Part shown: positions 37,347-46,627 of the stretch, piece after piece
Position numbering within the stretch: position 1 is the first letter of the stretch
Layout of the letters: every line of letters starts with the position of its first letter
NCBI GenBank assembly: GCA_021730225.1
Contig: CP072532.1
Span: forward strand, 827,230-891,229
Direction: 5' to 3'
DNA length: 64,000 bases
Origin: Candidatus Vesicomyidisocius sp. Agig_15_S12
Lineage (GTDB): Bacteria > Pseudomonadota > Gammaproteobacteria > PS1 > Pseudothioglobaceae
Translations under genes and position numbers: made by a program
Notes under the pieces: model-generated
What the model saw: only the letters and a program-made list of their open reading frames with translations
Told to the model about the DNA's origin: nothing
Database searches by the model: none

Positions 37347-39569
37347 TCACGACTGTATCGCAAGGATAATTCTATCTTTTTTAACGTCAACCTTTACCAA
37401 GCCACCATTAGTTAATTTACCAAACAATAACTCATCTGCTAATGGCTTACGAATTTCTTGTTCAACCAAACGTGCCATAGGCCGTGCACCCATCTTAGCA
37501 TCATAACCATGTTTTGCAAACCATGCTCTAGCAATATCAGACACAGTTAAAGAAACCTGTTTATTTTCTAATGCTTTCTTTAGTTCAAATAAAAACTTAT
37601 TCACTACATAAACAATAGTTTGTTCGTTAAGAGTATTAAAATAAATAACTTCTGATAAACGGTTTCTAAATTCTGGTGTGAATAATTTTTTCAATTCAGT
37701 TTCATAATCTAACGAGCGATCTTGTTCACTAAAACCTATTGATGCACGCTGAATACTTTGTACACCAGCATTTGATGTCATCACCAAAATTACATTTCTA
37801 AAATCAACCTCTCGACCGCTGGCATCAGTCATCTTGCTATTATCCATGACCTGTAATAGTAGATTAAAAATATCTGCATGAGCTTTTTCAATTTCATCAA
37901 GTAATAACACCGCATGCGGATTAGCATTAACCACTTCAGTTAACAAACCACCTTTATCATAACCTACATAACCTGGTGGTGAGCCAATGAATTTAGAAAC
38001 TGAGTGACGTTCTCCATATTCGCTCATATCAAAACGTAACAACTTAATGCCCATAATTCGAGCTAATTGCTTGCAAATTTCTGTTTTACCAACACCAGTT
38101 GGTCCCGCAAAAAGAAAAGATCCTATTGGTTTATCAACTTGTGCCAAACCCGAACGTGATAACTTAATAGCTGTAGACAAACTATCCAATGCACGATCTT
38201 GTCCAAACACTCCCAATTTAAGCTCTGATTCTAGGTTTTTTAATAAAAATTTATCATCATTGGTTACTTTATTAGACGGAATACGTGCTAATTTAGCAAT
38301 AATATTTTCAATATCGCCCACGCCAATATTAATCTTACGTTTTGATTTAGGCTGAATTTGTTGATAAGCACCCACCTCATCAATTACATCAATTGCTTTA
38401 TCTGGCAAACAACGATTATTTATATAACGATGAGATAATTCAACAGCAGATCTTAATGCTGCCGCTGAATATTTAACTTTATGATAATTTTGGTAGTATT
38501 TTTTAAGACCTTGTAAAATTTTAATAGTATCTGCTACAGAAGGCTCATCAATATCAATTTTTTGAAAACGACGTGATAATGCATGATCTTTCTCAAATAC
38601 TTTTCGATATTCTTCATAAGTAGTTGAACCCATACACCTAAGTGTGCCATCAGCTAATGCAGGCTTTAACAAATTAGAAGCATCTAATGACCCGCCAGAA
38701 ACACTACCTGCACCAATTAAGGTATGAATTTCATCAATAAACAAAACAGCTTTCGGTATTTTTTCTAAATCAGTTAATACTGCTTTAAGACGTTTTTCAA
38801 AATCACCTCGATATTTTGTACCTGCAATAAGCACACCAATATCTAGTGAATAGATACTGACTTTTTTTAAAATATCTGGCACTTTCCCTTCAACAATTTT
38901 CAAGGCAATGCCTTGCGCAATAGCTGTTTTACCAACACCAGAAAGACCTACAAATAATAGGTTATTTTTACGACGTCTAGATAATACTTGCACTGTGCGA
39001 ATAATTTCTTCTTCTCTACCAAGAAGAGGATCTATTTGTCCAGACTTAGCTTTTTCACATAAATTTGTTGTATAAGTTTCCAATGAGGATTGTTTGATTT
39101 TTTCCTTATCTAATTCCACTTTTGGCTCACTTATAATAGATTCTGGAGTCCTATTTAAAATATCCTCCATAGCATCTAAACGTGAAATATTATTAAGTTT
39201 TAACAAATAAACCGAATGAGAATCCTTTTCAGAAAAAATACTCACAAGTATATTCATTGCATATACTGTATTTTTTTGCGCAGATTGTGCTTGATAAATA
39301 CTACGTTGTAAAACACGCTGAAAACCAACTGTTAAAACAATATCAACATTAGAATCAAGCGCAATAAGTGGTGTATGCGAATCAATATAACCTTCTAATT
39401 CATCACGAAATTCATCAACATCAACCCGTTTATTATTTAATAAAGTAACCATCTCATCAATATTAAGTAGCGCTAAGAGTAAATGCTCAACCGTCACAAA
39501 TTCCAAACGATTATTACGAGCTTGTGTCATAACATAATTAATTTCTTGTTGTAATCCTGTTTCAATCAT
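37347..39569 (-). CDS. clpA: ClpA, ATPase subunit of the ClpAP protease
   Basis: A 740-residue Hsp100 ATPase. It has the N-terminal double ClpN repeat (1-145), the first AAA domain (Walker A GLSGVGKTAIAQG, Walker B VLFIDEIHTLIG) and the second (FAGPTGVGKTEICKQL, VLLLDEIEKAH), and ends shortly after the D2 domain; the coiled-coil middle domain of ClpB is missing, which identifies ClpA. Family knowledge: unfolds substrates for ClpP, including N-degron proteins delivered by ClpS. clpS normally sits directly upstream; the 214 bases before clpA contain no clpS, so adaptor loss or relocation is likely. Confidence 0.96.
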   Translation of the reverse strand: MIETGLQQEINYVMTQARNNRLEFVTVEHLLLALLNIDEMVTLLNNKRVDVDEFRDELEGYIDSHTPLIALDSNVDIVLTVGFQRVLQRSIYQAQSAQKNTVYAMNILVSIFSEKDSHSVYLLKLNNISRLDAMEDILNRTPESIISEPKVELDKEKIKQSSLETYTTNLCEKAKSGQIDPLLGREEEIIRTVQVLSRRRKNNLLFVGLSGVGKTAIAQGIALKIVEGKVPDILKKVSIYSLDIGVLIAGTKYRGDFEKRLKAVLTDLEKIPKAVLFIDEIHTLIGAGSVSGGSLDASNLLKPALADGTLRCMGSTTYEEYRKVFEKDHALSRRFQKIDIDEPSVADTIKILQGLKKYYQNYHKVKYSAAALRSAVELSHRYINNRCLPDKAIDVIDEVGAYQQIQPKSKRKINIGVGDIENIIAKLARIPSNKVTNDDKFLLKNLESELKLGVFGQDRALDSLSTAIKLSRSGLAQVDKPIGSFLFAGPTGVGKTEICKQLARIMGIKLLRFDMSEYGERHSVSKFIGSPPGYVGYDKGGLLTEVVNANPHAVLLLDEIEKAHADIFNLLLQVMDNSKMTDASGREVDFRNVILVMTSNAGVQSIQRASIGFSEQDRSLDYETELKKLFTPEFRNRLSEVIYFNTLNEQTIVYVVNKFLFELKKALENKQVSLTVSDIARAWFAKHGYDAKMGARPMARLVEQEIRKPLADELLFGKLTNGGLVKVDVKKDRIILAIQS

Positions 39570-39783
39570 GGTTTTATTATATCTCTAATTCATATAATAC
39601 ACACATTAATAACTGTTAATTTATTGCGTATAAATTCTATCACCTATGATATTTTAATCCGTACAATATCAAATGATAAATATCACAAATTACATGGTTA
39701 TATAATCATCATTTGACAACAATATTTAGATATTATTGGGTTTTTATTCTGATTATAAAGGTTATAATAATGCCTTAATCATA

Positions 39784-40866
39784 TTAATTAGCTGATTTTC
39801 TCTTTAGCAACACCAATACAATAACTAATACTATTAATGTCGGTATTGAAGCACTTAGAAAATGATTATAATCAAACATAAGCGACAATACACCGATAAC
39901 ACGTGAAGCTAACTCAAAAAATAAACTCACCATTAGACCTAAAAAAATTTTTTTACCAAGCGATGCATCACGAAGTGAACCAAAAACAAATAGCATTGAA
40001 AATAATATCATCGCAACCAAAGTAACAGGCTTCATAAAACGTTTATATATTTCTATTTCAACAATATCAGCTACAAGATTATTATTTGTCAAAAAACTAA
40101 TTTGCTTATAAAGATACCAAGTAGAAAGTGTTCGAGGATCTTTCTTGAGATTTTTTATAAGTTTTTGATTAAATGATATTTGAACACTGTATTTCTCAAA
40201 ATAATTTTGAGAAAACGTTGTCAATTCTCCATTCTTACTTAATTGATAATAGATGGGTTTGATAAGTTCTAAATTATTCCCATTAAAAGTTGTATTATCA
40301 GAATATATAATAGAATCCAACACACCTGGTGCACGTAATTTAATAAAAGTAATATCTTGAAATGATTTAGCATCAAAATCTTTCTTAACATGAATAAAAA
40401 ACCCATTGTCTTTCAGCCAGAACTCTTGTTGATTTCTGCATGTCATATTTTGTTCTAGTGCTTTAGAACGCAAACACTCTGCATATTCAGTAGTTATTGG
40501 CGCAACTAGTTCACCTATAAGGATAATAATTGCAATAAACATTAACGCAACCCAAACAACAATATTTGAAATTTGCATAATTGATATACCCGAACTTCTA
40601 ATAATAACCAACTGAGAAGTAGATGCTAAATTAGTCAACGCCAAAAGTGATCCTAATAAAATAATAACTGATGAATGCGAATATATAACCGCAGGAATAT
40701 TCAAAAACACATATTTTGTTGCTTCAAATACAGTGTAATTATATTGTCCTATAAATTTAACTTCATCAAGAAAATTAAAAAATGCATAAATACCTATCCA
40801 AACCAACATTACAACTAATGTATAAAAAGCCATAGTTTTAGCAATATAAAGGGTTAAGATTTTCAT
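39784..40866 (-). CDS. lptG: LptG, permease subunit of the LPS transporter
   Basis: A 360-residue inner-membrane protein, the same length as the enterobacterial one, with the usual LptF/LptG layout: three N-terminal membrane helices, a central periplasmic domain (about 125-265) and three C-terminal helices. The start [14 protein letters not shown] at 40866 is family-typical. The frame is open upstream to a TTG at 40920, and an ATG at 40911 would overlap the guaA start, so both are less likely. Family knowledge: LptB2FG extracts LPS from the inner membrane. The usual partner lptF is not adjacent. Confidence 0.9.
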   Translation of the reverse strand: MKILTLYIAKTMAFYTLVVMLVWIGIYAFFNFLDEVKFIGQYNYTVFEATKYVFLNIPAVIYSHSSVIILLGSLLALTNLASTSQLVIIRSSGISIMQISNIVVWVALMFIAIIILIGELVAPITTEYAECLRSKALEQNMTCRNQQEFWLKDNGFFIHVKKDFDAKSFQDITFIKLRAPGVLDSIIYSDNTTFNGNNLELIKPIYYQLSKNGELTTFSQNYFEKYSVQISFNQKLIKNLKKDPRTLSTWYLYKQISFLTNNNLVADIVEIEIYKRFMKPVTLVAMILFSMLFVFGSLRDASLGKKIFLGLMVSLFFELASRVIGVLSLMFDYNHFLSASIPTLIVLVIVLVLLKRKSAN

Positions 40867-40909
40867 TAAAATAGTCTTCTTAATAATAGAATTATTTAAC
40901 TTTGATATC

Positions 40910-42475
40910 ATGATGAACAATGTTCACCTTAATAAAATTCTTATTCTTGATTTTGGTTCTCAATATACTCAACTTATTGCCCGTCGTGTACGTGAAATTG
41001 GCGTTTATTGTGAATTATCTCGCTATAATATAAATAGTGATTTTATTAAAAAGTTCAATCCTAAAGGTATCATTCTTTCAGGTGGTCCTGACACAGTAAC
41101 ATTTGATAATTCTGCTAGAGCGCCTAGTATTATATTTGATCTAAACATACCAATACTAGGTATTTGTTATGGTATGCAAACTATGGCAATACAACTTGGC
41201 GGACATGCTACTTCAGCTGATAAACATGAATATGGTTTTGCTAAAGTTCGTTATTGCAACTACTCACCACTACTAAATGGCATTAATGATGGAGGTGGCG
41301 ATTCATTAAATGTGTGGATGAGTCACGGAATTGAGGTAAAAAGATTACCAGATGGTTTTAAACTAATCGCTTCTACAGATAGCTGTAATATAGCAGGATT
41401 TGCCGATATAAACAAACATTATTATGGCTTACAATTTCATCCAGAAGTTACTCATACTAAACAAGGAAAACAAATTTTAGAACGCTTTGTCAGTAATATT
41501 TGTCAATGTAAAAAAAATTGGACAACAGATAATATCATCACTAAATTAGTGAAGGATCTTAAAAACCAGATTGGTAGTGCCAATGTTTTATTAGGTTTAT
41601 CTGGCGGTGTAGATTCCTCAGTAGTTGCCATACTTTTACAACAAGCAGTAGGCAAACAACTTACTTGTGTATTTGTTGATAATGGTCTTTTACGTCTCAA
41701 TGAAGGCGATAAGATAATGCAAACCTTTGCACAAAATATGAGTGTGAAAGTTATACGCGTCAACGCTCAAGAAAAATTCTACAATGCACTATCAAATGAA
41801 GACAACCCTGAAGCAAAGCGAAAAATTATTGGTCATGCATTTATTGAAGTATTTGAAGAAGAGGCTAAAAAACTTAATAACATTCAATTTTTAGCCCAAG
41901 GCACAATTTACCCAGATGTTATTGAATCAGCAGGTACAAAATCAAACAAAACCAAAGTTATTAAATCACACCATAATGTAGGGGGCTTACCAGACAGTTT
42001 ACAGTTAACATTAGTGGAACCTATTAAAGAATTATTCAAAGATGAAGTACGGAAAATTGGTGCTATACTCGGTATTCCAACGCATATGCTTCATTGTCAT
42101 CCATTCCCAGGACCTGGATTAAGCATACGTATTTTAGGACAAGTAAAGCAAGAATATGCCGATATTTTAAGACAGGCTGATACTATTTTCATAGACGAGT
42201 TGTATAAAAATAATTTATACAACACAGTTAACCAAGCCTTTGCTGTATTCCTACCTATTAAATCAGTTGGCGTTACTGGAGATACAAGACGCTATGACTA
42301 TGTTATCGCACTACGCGCTGTTGAAACCATTGACTTTATGACAGCTTGTTGGGCAAGACTACCTTATGACTTTATAAATTTAGTATCTAATCGAATTATG
42401 AATGAAATTCCACGTATTTCACGTGTAGTCTATGATATTTCTAGTAAACCACCAGCAACTATTGAATGGGAATAA
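40910..42475 (+). CDS. guaA: GMP synthase (glutamine-hydrolysing)
   Basis: A 521-residue protein with an N-terminal class I amidotransferase domain (catalytic Cys in [18 protein letters not shown]) and a C-terminal PP-loop synthase domain ([17 protein letters not shown]) ending KPPATIEWE, the conserved end. Family knowledge: converts XMP to GMP. Two adjacent ATG codons (40910, 40913) are possible starts, with no strong ribosome site. guaB is not adjacent. It overlaps tadA by ten bases, so they share a transcript. Confidence 0.97.
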   Translation: MMNNVHLNKILILDFGSQYTQLIARRVREIGVYCELSRYNINSDFIKKFNPKGIILSGGPDTVTFDNSARAPSIIFDLNIPILGICYGMQTMAIQLGGHATSADKHEYGFAKVRYCNYSPLLNGINDGGGDSLNVWMSHGIEVKRLPDGFKLIASTDSCNIAGFADINKHYYGLQFHPEVTHTKQGKQILERFVSNICQCKKNWTTDNIITKLVKDLKNQIGSANVLLGLSGGVDSSVVAILLQQAVGKQLTCVFVDNGLLRLNEGDKIMQTFAQNMSVKVIRVNAQEKFYNALSNEDNPEAKRKIIGHAFIEVFEEEAKKLNNIQFLAQGTIYPDVIESAGTKSNKTKVIKSHHNVGGLPDSLQLTLVEPIKELFKDEVRKIGAILGIPTHMLHCHPFPGPGLSIRILGQVKQEYADILRQADTIFIDELYKNNLYNTVNQAFAVFLPIKSVGVTGDTRRYDYVIALRAVETIDFMTACWARLPYDFINLVSNRIMNEIPRISRVVYDISSKPPATIEWE

Positions 42476-42930
42476 ACACAATAGCTTGGATGACACTTGC
42501 TATTGAACAAGCAAGACAAGCACAACAAATAGGTGAAGTACCTGTTGGTGCAATTTTAGTGCAAAATAATCAATTAATTGGAGGGGCGTATAACCAAACA
42601 ATTCTAAATAATGATCCAACTGCACATGCAGAAATACAATTATTGCGTATTGCAGGTAAAAAATTAAATAATTATCGATTATCTGGTACAACCTTATATG
42701 TTACTTTAGAACCTTGTACTATGTGTCTAGGTGCGATAGTTCATGCACGTGTATCATGTATTGTATTCGGTGCTTATGACAAAAAATCAGGCGCTTGCGG
42801 ATCGTGTATAGATTTACTAAATAATCGATGTTTTAATCATTTAATTAGCATTAAAAGCGGGATTCTAGCTGACCAATGCAAAAATCTATTACAAAACTTT
42901 TTTAAAAATAAACGAAGAAATACTCATTAA
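42466..42930 (+). CDS. tadA: tRNA-specific adenosine deaminase TadA
   Basis: A 154-residue deaminase with zinc and catalytic motifs [10 protein letters not shown] (HAE) and [17 protein letters not shown] (PCxxC). The N-terminus [22 protein letters not shown] matches TadA. Family knowledge: converts adenosine 34 of tRNA-Arg(ACG) to inosine. The ATG at 42466 lies inside the last codons of guaA (10-base overlap) and fits the family start better than the later Met. It is convergent with fabG, 14 bases apart. Confidence 0.95.
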   Translation: MGINTIAWMTLAIEQARQAQQIGEVPVGAILVQNNQLIGGAYNQTILNNDPTAHAEIQLLRIAGKKLNNYRLSGTTLYVTLEPCTMCLGAIVHARVSCIVFGAYDKKSGACGSCIDLLNNRCFNHLISIKSGILADQCKNLLQNFFKNKRRNTH

Positions 42931-42944
42931 AAATAACTTAATTT

Positions 42945-43691
42945 TTAAACTGCATACATCCCGCCATTAACATGTAATGTCTGTGCTGTAATGTATGCAC
43001 TACCATCACCTGCTAAAAATAATACTGCATTAGCAACCTCATAAACTGTACCTAAACGATTCATGGGAATTTGCTGAGATACAGCTACTATCTGCTCTTC
43101 AGATAATATATTAGTCATATCTGTTTCAATAAAACCAGGGGCAATTGCATTAATTGTAATATTACGAGAACCCACTTCACGAGCCAATGATTTAGTAAAC
43201 CCTACTATACCTGCTTTAGCAGCAGCATAATTAGTTTGGCCTGCATTACCCATAGCACCCACAACAGAAGCAATAGAAATAATACGACCCGATTTCTTCT
43301 TCATCATTCCACGCAATACAGCTTTTGACATTTTATAAACTGAAGTTAAGTTAGTATTGATAATATCATCCCACTCATCCTCACACATTCGTATCAACAA
43401 ATTATCACGAATAATACCTGCATTATTAACTAATATATCAATAATCCCATAAGTACCAACAATAGACTTTATTATCTTGACAATTTGCTCATTATTAGTT
43501 ACATTAAGTTTCATGCCTATACCCGTAACACCATTATTCTTTAATACTATGCTAATTGCACTTGAACCTTTATTACTGGTTGCTGTACCAATAACGGTTG
43601 CACCTGCCGCCCCTAAAGTTAAAGCAATTGCCTGACCAATACCACGACTTGCTCCTGTTACTAATACGATTTTTCCATTTAAATTATTCAT
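42945..43691 (-). CDS. fabG: 3-oxoacyl-ACP reductase FabG
   Basis: A 248-residue short-chain dehydrogenase. It shows the NADP motif TGASRGIGQAIA near 11-22, NNAG, and the catalytic Ser...YxxxK set (SVVGAMGNAGQTNYAAAKAG), ending LHVNGGMYAV. Family knowledge: reduces 3-ketoacyl-ACP in fatty acid synthesis. Its ATG overlaps the fabD TGA. acpP and fabF, usual next genes, do not follow; tadA lies convergent instead. Confidence 0.97.
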   Translation of the reverse strand: MNNLNGKIVLVTGASRGIGQAIALTLGAAGATVIGTATSNKGSSAISIVLKNNGVTGIGMKLNVTNNEQIVKIIKSIVGTYGIIDILVNNAGIIRDNLLIRMCEDEWDDIINTNLTSVYKMSKAVLRGMMKKKSGRIISIASVVGAMGNAGQTNYAAAKAGIVGFTKSLAREVGSRNITINAIAPGFIETDMTNILSEEQIVAVSQQIPMNRLGTVYEVANAVLFLAGDGSAYITAQTLHVNGGMYAV

Positions 43692-44623
43692 GATAAAATT
43701 TCCTTTAAAGTTATTTCTATACTAGTTGGATCCAATATAGCGTTAACCGTTAATGATTTCTCAATTCTTCTTGTTAAACTTGTAAGTACTTTTCCTGGAC
43801 CAGATTCAATTAATTTTTCAACACCCATATTATGCATCGCTTGAATAGTGCTAGTCCATAACACTGGATTATGTAATTGCGCAACTAATTTAGATTTTAT
43901 GTCATCAATATCAGTCGCTATAAGTGTATCAAAATTATGAAGTACATCAATATTACCTTGCTTAAACTGAACCATATCTACATAATTTTTAAACTCAACT
44001 GCCGCATTGTTCATTAATGAACAATGCGACGCTACACTAACTGGCAGTAGCACCACCCGTTTAGCGCCCCCTATAGTCTTCATTAATTGGCAAGTAGCCT
44101 CTACAGCCTCTTTATTACCAGCAATAACCACCTGTTTTAATGAATTAAAATTAACCGCTTCAACAATACCACGACCTGAATAATCCATACACAATTTAAC
44201 TACAACACTACTCTCTAAACCAAGAATAGCTGCCATTGCACCTACTCCTTTAGGCACTGCCGATTGCATCAATTCTGCACGTTTTCTAACTAACTTAATT
44301 CCATCACTAAACCCTAAAGAGCCCGATGCTACTAATGCTGTGTACTCACCTAAACTATGACCTGCCATACAAACAGGTAATAAATTATGCTTATATGTAA
44401 GTGCTAAATAAGTTGCATAACCTGCAGCCAACATAGCTGGCTGAGTATTTTGTGTTTGACTAAGAGCATTTGGATCTTGTTGTGTTAATGTCCAAAGATC
44501 AAAACCCAGCACATCACTTGCCTCAGTAAATATTTCTTTTACAACAGGAAAATAACTGGCAAGTTCTGACAACATGCCTAAAGATTGTGACCCTTGACCT
44601 GGAAATATAATGGCGTATTTCAT
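43688..44623 (-). CDS. fabD: Malonyl-CoA:ACP transacylase FabD
   Basis: A 311-residue acyltransferase starting MKYAIIFPGQGSQSLGML with the active-site serine in AGHSLGEYTALVASG and the histidine in SVASHCSLM. Family knowledge: loads malonyl groups onto ACP. The frame is open nine codons further (44650), but MKYAIIFPGQGSQ is the family start. The rplU-rpmA terminator lies just upstream, so fabD-fabG should have its own promoter or depend on read-through. Confidence 0.96.
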   Translation of the reverse strand: MKYAIIFPGQGSQSLGMLSELASYFPVVKEIFTEASDVLGFDLWTLTQQDPNALSQTQNTQPAMLAAGYATYLALTYKHNLLPVCMAGHSLGEYTALVASGSLGFSDGIKLVRKRAELMQSAVPKGVGAMAAILGLESSVVVKLCMDYSGRGIVEAVNFNSLKQVVIAGNKEAVEATCQLMKTIGGAKRVVLLPVSVASHCSLMNNAAVEFKNYVDMVQFKQGNIDVLHNFDTLIATDIDDIKSKLVAQLHNPVLWTSTIQAMHNMGVEKLIESGPGKVLTSLTRRIEKSLTVNAILDPTSIEITLKEILS

Positions 44624-44658
44624 AAAATTTAAAACAAATCCAATTGCCATATTTTAAT

Positions 44659-44687
44659 TAATAAAAAAGCGCCTAAAAAGCGCTTTT
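44659..44687 (-). terminator. Intrinsic terminator after rpmA
   Basis: On the minus strand the stem AAAAGCGC / GCGCTTTT (44687-44680 and 44672-44665) encloses a seven-base loop and is followed by a T-run. It lies 24 bases beyond the rpmA stop and fits a rho-independent terminator for rplU-rpmA. It also sits in the leader of fabD. Confidence 0.85.
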
Positions 44688-44710
44688 CAAAATAATCTAA
44701 ATGCATAAAA

Positions 44711-44968
44711 TTATGCAATTTCAATAGAAATATATTGATACATAAACTTACCTTTTTTAGAAAAAACAACCCTACCATCCATTGTAGCAAATAATGTATC
44801 GTCCTTGCCCTTACGAACATTAGTACCTGGATGAAACTTAGTACCTCTTTGACGTACTAAAATATTACCAGCTAACACAACTTGTCCACCAAATCTTTTA
44901 ACACCTAAACGTTTTGATACTGAATCTCTACCGTTGTTAGTACTACCGCCTGCTTTTTTATGTGCCAT
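44711..44968 (-). CDS. rpmA: 50S ribosomal protein L27
   Basis: An 85-residue protein with the L27 signature [16 protein letters not shown] at the N-terminus, then [29 protein letters not shown]. Family knowledge: L27 reaches the peptidyl transferase centre. It follows rplU by eleven bases and is followed by a clear terminator. obgE (cgtA), often the next gene, is not here. Confidence 0.98.
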   Translation of the reverse strand: MAHKKAGGSTNNGRDSVSKRLGVKRFGGQVVLAGNILVRQRGTKFHPGTNVRKGKDDTLFATMDGRVVFSKKGKFMYQYISIEIA

Positions 44969-44979
44969 AAAATACTCTC

Positions 44980-45291
44980 TTATGCATTAATTCTAACAAT
45001 TTCAATTTCAGTTAACAATTGACGATGACCTTGTTGTTTCATTGAATGTTTACGACGACGAAATTTAAGTATGTGTACTTTTTTCCCTTTTCCTTGTGAA
45101 ATAATTTTTGCTTCAACAGTTGCTTTAGACACGAAAGGTGTGCCCACCTGAATATCATTTCCATCAGAAACTATTAATACTTCTTTAAAGGTAACTTTAT
45201 TACCAGGCTCAATTTCTAATTTTTCAATTTTTAGGATCGTGCCTTGTTCAACCTTAAATTGTTGACCACCTGTTTTAATAACTGCGTACAT
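44980..45291 (-). CDS. rplU: 50S ribosomal protein L21
   Basis: A 103-residue protein starting [17 protein letters not shown] and containing the C-terminal signature [19 protein letters not shown], full length. The frame is open two codons more to a TTG at 45297, but the ATG at 45291 gives the family start and length. A promoter-like TTTACA/TATAAT pair lies 36-63 bases upstream. Confidence 0.97.
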   Translation of the reverse strand: MYAVIKTGGQQFKVEQGTILKIEKLEIEPGNKVTFKEVLIVSDGNDIQVGTPFVSKATVEAKIISQGKGKKVHILKFRRRKHSMKQQGHRQLLTEIEIVRINA

Positions 45292-45326
45292 AACCAATTC
45301 TAAATATGCTTTGCTAAAATAGCGTA

Positions 45327-45354
45327 ATTATACTTGAACGTTTAGATTTGTAAA
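45327..45354 (-). promoter_or_regulatory. Promoter of rplU-rpmA
   Basis: On the minus strand TTTACA (45354-45349) and a perfect TATAAT (45332-45327) are separated by 16 bases, placing transcription start near 45320, about 30 bases before the L21 ATG. Strong match by pattern; also consistent with high expression of a ribosomal operon. Confidence 0.65.
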
Positions 45355-45416
45355 CGTTTCTTTAATAAAATTATAACGTATAATTAATATTTATTCTTTA
45401 AATGGACTTTTAATAC

Positions 45417-45902
45417 ATGACTATTTTTGAAACCAACATGGGTAAGATTCATATTAACGTTGATACTAAAAATACGCCAATTAGCGCACAAAACTTTACT
45501 AATTATGTGAATAATGGATTTTATGATGGCACTATTTTTCATCGTGTGATTAAAGATTTTATGATTCAAGGTGGGGGTTTTACAAAAGATATGATCCAAA
45601 AAACTACCAAAACTAACATTAAAAATGAAGCCAAAAATAGCTTTAAAAATAACAAATATTCATTGGCTATGGCTAGGACTTCTGCGCCACATTCTGCCAG
45701 CTCACAATTCTTTATCAACACATCAAAGAACTCATACTTAGATTTTCCCGGACAAGATGGATGGGGCTATTGTGTATTTGGTAAAGTTGTTAAAGGTTTT
45801 GAAGTAATTGATAAAATTAACCAAGTATCTACTGGCAATAAGAGTGGACATAGTGATGTACCAAATAACTCTGCAATTGTTAATAAGGCATATAACACTT
45901 AA
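45417..45902 (+). CDS. ppiB: Peptidyl-prolyl cis-trans isomerase B (cyclophilin)
   Basis: A 161-residue cyclophilin without a signal peptide, so cytoplasmic. Conserved residues are in GTIFHRVIKDFMIQGGGF and MARTSAPHSASSQFFIN. Family knowledge: catalyses prolyl isomerisation in folding. A TATAAT lies at 45379-45384. lpxH starts two bases after the stop; the ppiB-lpxH pair is a common gammaproteobacterial arrangement. Confidence 0.96.
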   Translation: MTIFETNMGKIHINVDTKNTPISAQNFTNYVNNGFYDGTIFHRVIKDFMIQGGGFTKDMIQKTTKTNIKNEAKNSFKNNKYSLAMARTSAPHSASSQFFINTSKNSYLDFPGQDGWGYCVFGKVVKGFEVIDKINQVSTGNKSGHSDVPNNSAIVNKAYNT

Positions 45903-45904
45903 TA

Positions 45905-46627
45905 ATGAGTCAAACATTTATCATAGCAGATTTACACCTTACTGTTAATAGAATGGAAAAAACTCATCTTTTTATTAAGTTTTGTCAAGAACAGGCTGTT
46001 ATAGCCGATCAACTTTTTATTCTTGGAGATTTATTTAATACCTGGCTTGGTGATGACTTGTCAATCAATTATTATCAAAAAGTTATCTTGACTTTAAAAA
46101 AACTAAGCCTTAAAACTAAAATTTTTATAATGACTGGTAATCGTGATTTTTTACTAGGCAATAACTTTGCTAAACAAACTAATTGTATTTTAATTGACAC
46201 TCCTTATTTACTTAAAACTAGTAAACAACAATATTTACTAACACATGGCGATGAATTATGCACTGATGACAAAGAATACCAGCGTTTAAAAAGCGTACTA
46301 CAACACCCAATTACAAAATTTATTTTTCTGCATTTAAAAACAAAACTACGTATAAAAATTAGTGAACAATTACGCCAAAATAGCATCAAAGCTCAACAAA
46401 GTAAATCACTTAAGATTATGGATGTAAATATGACAAGCGTCAATCAATTAATGCAAAAATACCCTGGTGTAAATCTTATTCACGGACATACACACCGATT
46501 AGATACCCATATTAATAATAACTTTACTAGATACGTATTGGGAGATTGGTCAAACAAACAAGGGAATGCAATAAAAATTAATCATCAACAACTAAATCGA
46601 CTTAAAATTAGCACTGCAATCAACTAA
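45905..46627 (+). CDS. lpxH: UDP-2,3-diacylglucosamine pyrophosphatase LpxH
   Basis: A 240-residue metallophosphoesterase with IADLHLT, LGDLFNTWLGDD, TGNRDFLLG, LTHGDELCTDD and HGHTHRLDTH, the complete metal-binding set. Family knowledge: cleaves UDP-diacylglucosamine to lipid X in lipid A synthesis. Together with lptG and MlaA this shows the symbiont retains an LPS outer membrane. The last 36 bases overlap the 3' end of the RNase II-family gene on the opposite strand. Confidence 0.95.
   Translation: MSQTFIIADLHLTVNRMEKTHLFIKFCQEQAVIADQLFILGDLFNTWLGDDLSINYYQKVILTLKKLSLKTKIFIMTGNRDFLLGNNFAKQTNCILIDTPYLLKTSKQQYLLTHGDELCTDDKEYQRLKSVLQHPITKFIFLHLKTKLRIKISEQLRQNSIKAQQSKSLKIMDVNMTSVNQLMQKYPGVNLIHGHTHRLDTHINNNFTRYVLGDWSNKQGNAIKINHQQLNRLKISTAIN

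Noticed and set aside
40866-40920. Longer lptG start overlapping the guaA start
   Set aside because: It would make the two divergent genes share their start codons and adds residues absent from the family; the start at 40866 gives exactly the usual 360 residues.
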